Origin: Ceriagrion tenellum
Taxonomy: Eukaryota; Arthropoda; Insecta; Odonata; Coenagrionidae
NCBI GenBank assembly: GCA_963169105.1
Contig: OY720636.1
Location: forward strand, 95,276,583 to 95,340,582
Direction: 5' to 3'
Length of the DNA stretch: 64,000 bases
In this document: positions 56,985 to 64,000 of the stretch, piece by piece
How the letters are laid out: each line of letters starts with the position of its first letter
Position numbering within the stretch: position 1 is the stretch's first letter
Translations under genes and position numbers: made by a program
The notes under the pieces: generated by a model
Database searches by the model: none
Seen by the model: the letters and a program-made list of their open reading frames with translations, nothing else
Told to the model about the DNA's origin: nothing

Positions 56985-58000
56985 CAGTATAAAAAAGTTT
57001 AACTCTTGGAATTAGAAGGAGACATCCAAAAGAATAACACAAACATTTACAAAACATTTAAAAAGAAACTATTGGGGTACCAACCCCATAACCATCGCTT
57101 CAGAAAAGAAAATGGGAAACTGGAATTTAACAATTAAGGCAATGTCTGAGAATTTGTTAATTATTTCGAAATACTTCCGAACTGCCCAGAACCCAAGGAA
57201 AGATTCCTAACAAAAGATCCCAATGAAAACAACCCTTATTCACAAGTACCAGATAAAGAAGAAACCACAAGAAAATTAAAAAAGCCTCCAAACATTAAAG
57301 GATTAGGTGAAGATGGAATCATAGCAGAACTCTTAATAGAAGCTGGACCAAAAACCATAGCAGAAATAACACAAAAAATACAAATACCTGAACAAATCCC
57401 TAATGACAGGGAAAATGTCCTTATTCATCCATTTTATTTAAAAAAGGAGATAGAACAGATGTAAACAACTACAGAGGAATTCCACTCCTTCCTGTCACGT
57501 TTAAAATTCTCTCACAATGCTTTCTTGTTCAGTAGCAACTTAAATCCAAAATTGCCGAATATCAAGCAGGTGTCTGGCCAGGTAGATCATTCCCGGAACA
57601 AATTCTAAATGTAAAACTAACAATTCGGCACCAAAAGATGTAATTACTGCAAGAATATTATCTGTACCTTCGTTAACTTCAAAAAAGCCTTTGATTCAGT
57701 CAATCGCGAATCTCCTGATCAAATTTTGCCAAGGGCATGACCCTAAAGCACTTGCAACCATTAGACAGACGCTCAATGACAAAAAATGATAAGTAAAATG
57801 CAGGGGCAAAATTTCGGAACCCTTTGAAATCAAAACAATCGTAAGTCAAAGAGATGGACTCTCAACATTATTCCTAATTTGTGTCCTAGAAAAAGTAACT
57901 CGAGAATGGTGAAAAGACAATTGAAGTCTAAAAATTGATCAACCAATCAAATTAAGAATAACAAATGTGACAATTCACAACCTGGTTTTAGCAGAAACCG
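56985..58000 (+). mobile_element. LINE-G copy 2, reverse transcriptase domain
   Basis: Plus-strand segments read in order: 'LELEGDIQKNNTNIYKTFKK', 'KLKKPPNIKGLGEDGIIAEL', 'KKGDRTDVNNYRGIPLLPVT', 'EYQAGVWPGRSFPEQILNVK', motif A as 'CTFVNFKKAFDSV', and motif B as 'QRDGLSTLFLICVLEKVT'. The catalytic aspartate of motif A is asparagine here. The reading stops close to where motif C should come ('NLVLAETV'), so the copy is cut at both ends. There are many frameshifts. It may belong to the same family as the 5.1-kb fragment, which holds the following part of the protein. Confidence 0.82.
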
Positions 58001-60724
58001 TCATGCCCGAGGCGATGTCTTGCACTTCTGCAGGGAGTACTTGGCAGCGGCCGATGACCCATCATCAAGGATACGACGTTTGGATTTTCCTTGTTTTTGT
58101 TCTTAATTCCCTCTTCTTCCCCAGCATACGCCCTCTCCCAGGATTTCCCATGCCTTTACGGTCGTTGTTTCCCACCCCTCACCAGCAGTGGCGAACGATC
58201 CATCTACACTGTAGATTCTACAGATATCTGTCTGTAGATGCTATTGACATCCGACTTAAACCTTTTGAACATTCCATGTTCTTGTTTGTGATTTCCCCTT
58301 ATCTTCCCAGCACACGCCCCTTTCCCAGGGTTTCTCCGGACGGTCTCTGTTTTCCAGCCCCACGCCCTTCTGAAACTGCTTTGTATGACGCATGTCTCTT
58401 CCTTCACCCACATTTTTCATTAATATATTTTATACCCAAATCTTTAATAGTAATATAATGATGACGTAATATCAGGACTAGTCGAGTTACATCTTTCATT
58501 AGTGAAACGGCAAGTGTTTTCTCTGTAATTATGGAACTTTTTCACCACATCACATCTAAATCTGTATTTGATATATTTGACGACCTCGTAGTCAAAAATT
58601 ATCGGAATTGCATTCAATTAGATCAGAAAACATAGCAACAACTTAAGTAAAAATATCACCGTATGTTTAGAGCTATGTTCAATTGGAACTAAAAAGTTGA
58701 AGTCAAAATAAAATTAATTAGGTGGTTCATTAATGTTTCAATTGACAATGCAGTACCACCTATGTCAAAATAAGTTAGATATCCTGCCTTCCGTCTTCTA
58801 TACTTCAACGATTGTTCAAAAAGTGCGGGAGTATCTAAAGCGCACCAACTCCTTTTATGGCCACCCATAATATGGCCACCAAGTTTTTTAATCGAAAGGC
58901 ACTCCGTCGAAAAAAACAGGGCTGCAAAACGAAACAGGAACCAATGAGTAGTTTCGTACCGAAACAAAACTATAAGCTTTCTTATTCAATGTGACTTCGC
59001 TTCAGATTGTAACCTTAAGTCTGGCTTGGTTTTAGTTTTGTTTCGGAATGCAAGTAGAAATTGAACCAAATATGACATTCCGGAACTGTTCCTTCTCTCG
59101 AATAGTTTCGATTTAAGTGAGTGAGAGCTATAATAGATTTATGATACTCATATGATAGACCATCGAGAGTAAAACGACTTGTCTCAATGAAGACCATAGT
59201 GCAAGTGTCTATATTTGTCCTTTCTAGTGCACGCAAACACCACCACCAGATTTTCGACGACCCAATCATCTTTGGATCAGACATGGGCCCGCTCCCTCCT
59301 TTTAGGGAATGCCCAGTGCCTGGGAACTCCGGAGGAAAAGCGGCGCGCCTACCTTGAACCACTGTCAATATCGCGCCCTAGGTATCAAAACTGCACCTTT
59401 AAAGGGGCATTTTCACTGTTAATCAACCTCAAGGACGATGCGGACAAAATATTTCTATAACACTTTAGGTAAAACAAAATACAGAGAACAAGAACGGATA
59501 TTATTGCTTAAGAGCCATACGTGAAATTTGATAGGCACATTTGTTCTTCTCCTTGGGTGCCGTATATCGGATAAAATTGTCAGTTTAAATGGTCAGGGCC
59601 TCTTCCTTCTCCCTTTGTGCTTCTTAAGAGACCTCCACCCTTCCAAACGTTCAAACAAAAAATCGCACCCACAGTCTCTTTGCATCGGGACCGAGGCAAC
59701 TTTTCTTCCTATCAGATTGCCGCAGAGACGTTTATTTTGTATATTTTATATATTTTGTATAACCGTCCCTCCAATCACGCTTATTATCTTTTTAATTAAG
59801 ATCCATTACCTGTACTTCAGCACTTGCTTCCTCCGAAGAGGAAAATTCATAAGGCTCCCCTTTAATTACCCATTAAGACTGACCCACCAAACTCAAGCCG
59901 GGAAATTCCAGTCGTTGTAGGGGGGGGGGGAGAGTGAGGAGGTACAGTACAAAATTCCAAAGAACAGGCTGCTTTTATTAATCGGAATATAAAACTTCCA
60001 AAATACATTTCATATTTTGTTACGTGAATTAATGTACATATTTGAGTGAATATCGAAAGACTAAAAGTTTAAGAGCGGTAAAAGAAAGAGGACATATTTT
60101 TATTGTTTTAAGCTCCGCAGGAGAAGAGAATATTCATGTCACCACTTGAATCCCCCTTGCTTAACCATTCATTACTGCCTTTCCGGAGGTACTTAAAATA
60201 GCTTTCCCATTTCATGGCTTTTCAGAATTGTTACAGGTCTAAGATGAAAAGTAAAGTAACGACACAGCGATACAAAACTATACCTATGCGTTAACCGGGC
60301 TTTTAAGTGAACCAAATATAGGTTATTCAGGTTTCTCTACACGTTATTTTAGTGCTTGTTCACGTGAAGAATCGGAATCGATTCAGATACTATTTGCATT
60401 ATGTAAATGGCATTTCATGGAAGATTACGCATGGAAGATAATCATCTATGCCGAAGGAAATAAAAACCTCGTATGCAATTGCATGAGGCCGATTCCTTCT
60501 CCCATCTCAATGCAAAGTGGGGAATGCACTCGCCATCCTCCTATACGCACTATGATTGTATTGTTGATTTACTTACTTGAACTTCGTTTACCTACGATCA
60601 AAGAGCAAAGGGTAATTGTGTAAATACACGACTAGTGTTATTATATCGGATGTAGCTAATGTTAGAGCCTCCACAGCATGTATTTAAACCAAATAGCTAA
60701 ACTACCGTTGTCAGACACATTTAC
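58001..60724. other. Noncoding; small imperfect duplication near 58.1-58.4 kb
   Basis: CCCAGCATACGCCC (58122) and CCCAGCACACGCCC (58307) head two loosely similar blocks about 185 bp apart. The 163-codon plus frame at 57967-58458 spans the LINE end and this duplication and is unlikely to be a gene. A poly-G tract lies at about 59918-59930. Other frames to 60.6 kb have no family features. Confidence 0.45.
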
Positions 60725-61005
60725 ATTGCATTGACTGTCTGGAAGACATGGAACCATGGAAGGGAAAAAGGAAGAAATAGAGGTCTTTGAGGTGTAACTA
60801 TGGAGGGAGAACAGAAAAAGCGCAAGAGACGGAAATAGTCCGGTAAAATTAAATTACGACCCGGACAAAAATAATTACCTGGAAATCCCGTTTGATTTGT
60901 GAAGAACATAATGGAAGGCGAAATAGAGGGAAATGTCCCCAGGGGAAGACCCAGCAATAAGTCACTGGATCCTTCATTAGAAGAAATGGCTGCAGGAGGT
61001 GGAAC
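60725..61005 (+). mobile_element. LINE-A copy 5, tail fragment
   Basis: 'EEIEVFEV' and then 'FVKNIMEGEIEGNVPRGRPS' correspond to the region after the RT in LINE-A. The 3' terminus with GATGAT repeats is absent, so this copy is broken on both sides. Confidence 0.75.
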
Positions 61006-62257
61006 TCTGATCCCTAACTCACTTCATATCTTTGTGCTCAAGGATGTCAAACGATGTGCTGCACCTACAAAAAGCACCTAATAGCGTACTGTATCATATG
61101 TGGATGCTGCGCCGGAAATGGGTGTAGTAATGACATCCTAAGATCGGACAGTGATGACCCTTATGACGATCTTCAGCCTCATGATCACATAACCGGTACG
61201 TTTCACTGCCTTATACACTTACCTTCTTCACAAATAGGGAAGGATTGTCTTATAATTGTTGTCTTGGTTTCATAAAGCACTGTTGATGTCTACGAGCCAG
61301 CGGCAAGACGACGCAAGTTGGTGTATTAACCAACTCCTGTTGTTGTTGTTTAATAAATTTGCGATATCGCAACATAATTTATGTTTTTTTGATGTCTATG
61401 ACCACCAGAAATAAAAGCAGTTTCTGACAAATATTCTAGTCTGAGTTCATCTTTTCCGCTTATCACTTATAGCAGCGAATCTGTCATTCTTAGAAAAACA
61501 CTGGAACTGGATAATAAATTAAATTCAAGAAGCATTCCAGGGAATTCCAGGCAGCCTGTAATCTGGACACGGCTGAGTGACGACTTGAATGTGCCTAGCG
61601 TCATTCGCAATGCCATTAATCATAAAGTCGCAGAGAGCAGTGAAACCCGGCGACACAATTAACATGATGAATTAATTCCAAGGAAATTCCAAGTTTTTCT
61701 GGATTATATATTTTCCAGTGGGTCAAGAGTGAAATTTAAGTCTTTGGTTGCCTTAGTCATTTAATTTCTAACAAAATGATATAAAAATCAATGCTCAAAC
61801 TGAATTTTGAACTAATTTAGGATTTTTCCAGGAAATCTCCAGAGGTTTCCAGGTTTTCCGGGATAACTTCTCTATCCCAGTCAGGAGCTCGTGGGACTTG
61901 TTTTTAGAGTCATTCTGGAAAGTTCGCGAAGACATAAGAAAAGGTCCCACTCGGTAGTTATTTTTGTCTAGGTTTTCGGTCAAATTCAACTAATTTTACC
62001 GTACTAAAAAATACCGTAAAAATATACTACTTTTGAACCAGAAATCTAATAATGGCGTAGCGTGTGCAAACACGAATGTTTAACAATGAAAAAGTTTGTT
62101 CTTTCATTCATTCGACACTAAAAATTTCAAGCCTATATCATGATTGCAAGTAAATTAATAAATCAAATTAAACCACTGCACTGAATCCCATTTCTTAAGG
62201 TATAAATAGCAAGTTATAAAGATGCCCTGAGAGAGAGAGAGTTTATAGCGTTCAAAC
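61006..62257. other. Noncoding interval
   Basis: A TTGTTGTTGTT tract lies near 61341-61351, preceded by the inverted pair GTTGGT / ACCAAC. No gene, RNA gene or family repeat was supported. Confidence 0.5.
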
Positions 62258-62930
62258 TCATCGTCATTGGTCTTTCAATCTTAAGATTTTTTTACTTCAG
62301 CCCTTCATCCCTTCCTATTTAATGCTATTTCCATTACGTCCTTGTAGCTCTTCTGACGTATTTTCCTTTATATTTTGACAATATGTTTATTTCTGGGTCT
62401 TCCTTTGGAACTATTCCTCTATTTATCCTTCAATTACATTCGTCGCAAACCCATTGTCTCTCAAGGGGTGCCCAATCTATAATGCTCCATATAGTACTTT
62501 CCTCTACTACTCTGTTGAAAAATATATTTCTGATAATGTCCATCTATTGTATTTTCAGCATCCTCCTCCAGCACCAAGTTTTAAAAGCTTATACTCTTTT
62601 CTGATATATTTTTACAATGATCCATTATCCCGATCCGTAGGTTGCCAAGCCCCACACAAATATTTTCACATACTGTCTCCTCGTTTCTTGTCCTTTCTTT
62701 TTTAAATATAGCTGTTGACTTTTCGACATGATCGCTTTTTTATCCTGAAATATTCTTTGTTTGAGGTCTTCTGTACTTCTTACAACATGGTAGTTTTGTA
62801 ATTGATGAAGGAATCCACTTGTTTCTTTCTTCTGAGAGTGACTCCTACATTCACCTTCTTTCACATACTAGGAATTTGGCCTTCGTCTTATCTACTTTTA
62901 CGATGTATTCTTGGTGATCTTGGTTCAGCT
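62258..62930 (-). mobile_element. LINE-A copy 6
   Basis: On the minus strand it ends at a CATTGACG(A)TGAG variant of the terminus near 62258. It carries the tail region and then, near 62865-62650, 'DLKQRIFQDKKAIMSKSQQL' and 'ETRRQYVKIFVWGLATYGSG', the YGSE-W motif region after the RT. It is longer than copies 1 and 3 but still lacks the catalytic domain. Frameshifted. Confidence 0.82.
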
Positions 62931-63902
62931 CTTATAGTGGCCCATTAAGCCTGTGACGATTGTTATTAGATATGCGATGATATTCGATGCGACGTATTTT
63001 TTTCGATGCAGAATCGATATCGCAATGTGTAACTTAAATTGAGCATCGCATGTTCCCTCTTTTAAAAACTCTCCCTGCCCTCTCCTCCACTGCCTCTGAA
63101 TAGATCCTTTCGGCAGATGTACAAGGATGATGGTGTCGGCTGGCCTGCTCGACCCCCCGTTAATGCGTTTTGCAAAAGGTTCCTCCCCTCCTCCCTCCCT
63201 TCCTCCACGTCTGCCAGCGAACCCCCTTTCCCAACACCCCCCGTTATTTTAAGTGCTTTCGGATGTGATCACTTCTGCTCCCTGGCAACCGACGCACGCC
63301 GGCGGTCCACCGCCGCGCCGTCTTCGCCCCACCCCGATGGCTAACGCATCCGCACATAACATGCCCTCGCACACGAACAGTTGTGTCTCGCGTGCATATA
63401 TCACTCCTCTTTCTTCTCTCCTGCGCTCCACTTAAAGAGCTTATTCCTCCTCTCCCTCCCTCACTCTCTTTTGTCTATTTTTGAAATCCTTGTTTCAGGA
63501 TGCGGAAATAAAACTCGCTTTCGTGTTCACGGTAGAACGCTCTCCCCTCTTGAAGAAAGAATAATTAGGATGGGGGAAGGATGGACAGCTGAGGTTATTT
63601 GCACCATTAGGGTCAGGCTGTAAATCTTCAGAAGAAGGATTAGTTTAGGGAAAGGAAGAGGGGTGAATAGAAACCCGGTAATGGCGTCTAGAGACTCTAA
63701 AAGAAAGTCTCTAAGTGGAGGCGATGGAAAGGGAGTGGAATACTGAATCACTATGATAATTTCGTGTTTTTTTTATAACGGATTAGCTATAAAGGCTTCT
63801 TTTTCTTGAGCACCAAATATGTCATACTTACAAGAAAACTGGCTGCCTACTAGTACATAAACATCCGAATTTACAAAGCCAACATGTAAAAATATTCGTG
63901 TG
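62931..63902. other. Noncoding; CpG-rich segment at 63050-63480
   Basis: Short overlapping frames on both strands are proline-, serine- or arginine-rich. No domain or RNA gene was seen. Confidence 0.45.
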
Positions 63903-64000
63903 TACCGGGACACTCTAAGGATCGGAAGCATGGACCATTGGAAAATCTGATCAGAAAGGACTAGAAGCCTTTGAATTCTGGTGCTGGAGGAGCATGCTGA
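63903..64000 (+). mobile_element. LINE-A copy 7, cut by the window edge
   Basis: GAAGCATGGACCATTGGAAA, AATCTGATCAGAAAGGACTA and GAAGCCTTTGAATTCTGG align with 47530-47605 of copy 4 and extend to the last base. The rest lies outside the window. Confidence 0.85.

Noticed and set aside
57967..58458. A 163-codon plus frame
   Set aside because: It begins in the decayed LINE-G end and continues into an unrelated duplicated segment. No domain was seen.
1..64000. CRISPR arrays, bacterial operons or prophage
   Set aside because: No regularly spaced repeats with unique spacers, no dense same-strand genes and no ribosome binding sites were seen; LINEs and SINEs identify eukaryotic DNA.

Overview
This window looks like intergenic or intronic DNA from a repeat-rich arthropod genome, most likely an insect. 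I base that on the transposon make-up: many decayed non-LTR retrotransposons (LINEs), several tRNA-derived SINEs, foldback elements, and AT-rich background broken by short CpG-rich stretches. There are no operons, no ribosome binding sites and no long intact genes. The species cannot be named from sequence alone. I could not support a single host protein-coding exon, rRNA or functional tRNA gene. The longest open frames are remnants of LINE reverse transcriptases or chance frames in GC-rich, strand-skewed DNA.

Layout. 0-10 kb: background with LINE-A 3' ends (3.3-4.2 kb), a decayed LINE-G tail (5.1-5.75 kb), LINE-B (6.55-7.4 kb) and a short-period minisatellite (8.7-9.9 kb). 10-18 kb: a 2-kb LINE-E interrupted by a 44-bp palindrome, another LINE-A end, a 166-bp tandem duplication and a second LINE-B. 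18-29 kb: an orphan heat-shock-like promoter pattern, two 200-bp inverted arms 2.3 kb apart, a MITE, and SINE-A with target-site duplications inside a repeat whose empty copy is also present. 29-35 kb: LINE-C, SINE-C, SINE-A, and SINE-B copies in foldback arrangement. 35.6-38.1 kb: LINE-D, the longest element, with an internal deletion. 38-47 kb: LINE-B ends, a LINE-A relative with readable reverse transcriptase, LINE-F nested in SINE-A, and a cluster of large palindromes (45.85-47.12 kb). 47-64 kb: further LINE-A, C, B and G copies, a SINE-C with perfect 11-bp target duplications, and tandem repeats.

How parts work together. All LINEs seen are 5'-truncated, internally deleted or frameshifted, and several have lost catalytic residues, so none looks autonomous. 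SINEs depend on LINE machinery in trans, but I cannot pair any SINE with a partner LINE. The most informative signals are structural. The 3' hairpin of LINE-B is maintained by compensatory changes across copies. A tiny palindrome is flanked by 7-bp direct repeats, and its removal restores the LINE-E reading frame. Nested palindromes carry a bipartite motif like the hammerhead layout known from Penelope-like elements. The SINEs have their tRNA-like core embedded between inverted repeats.
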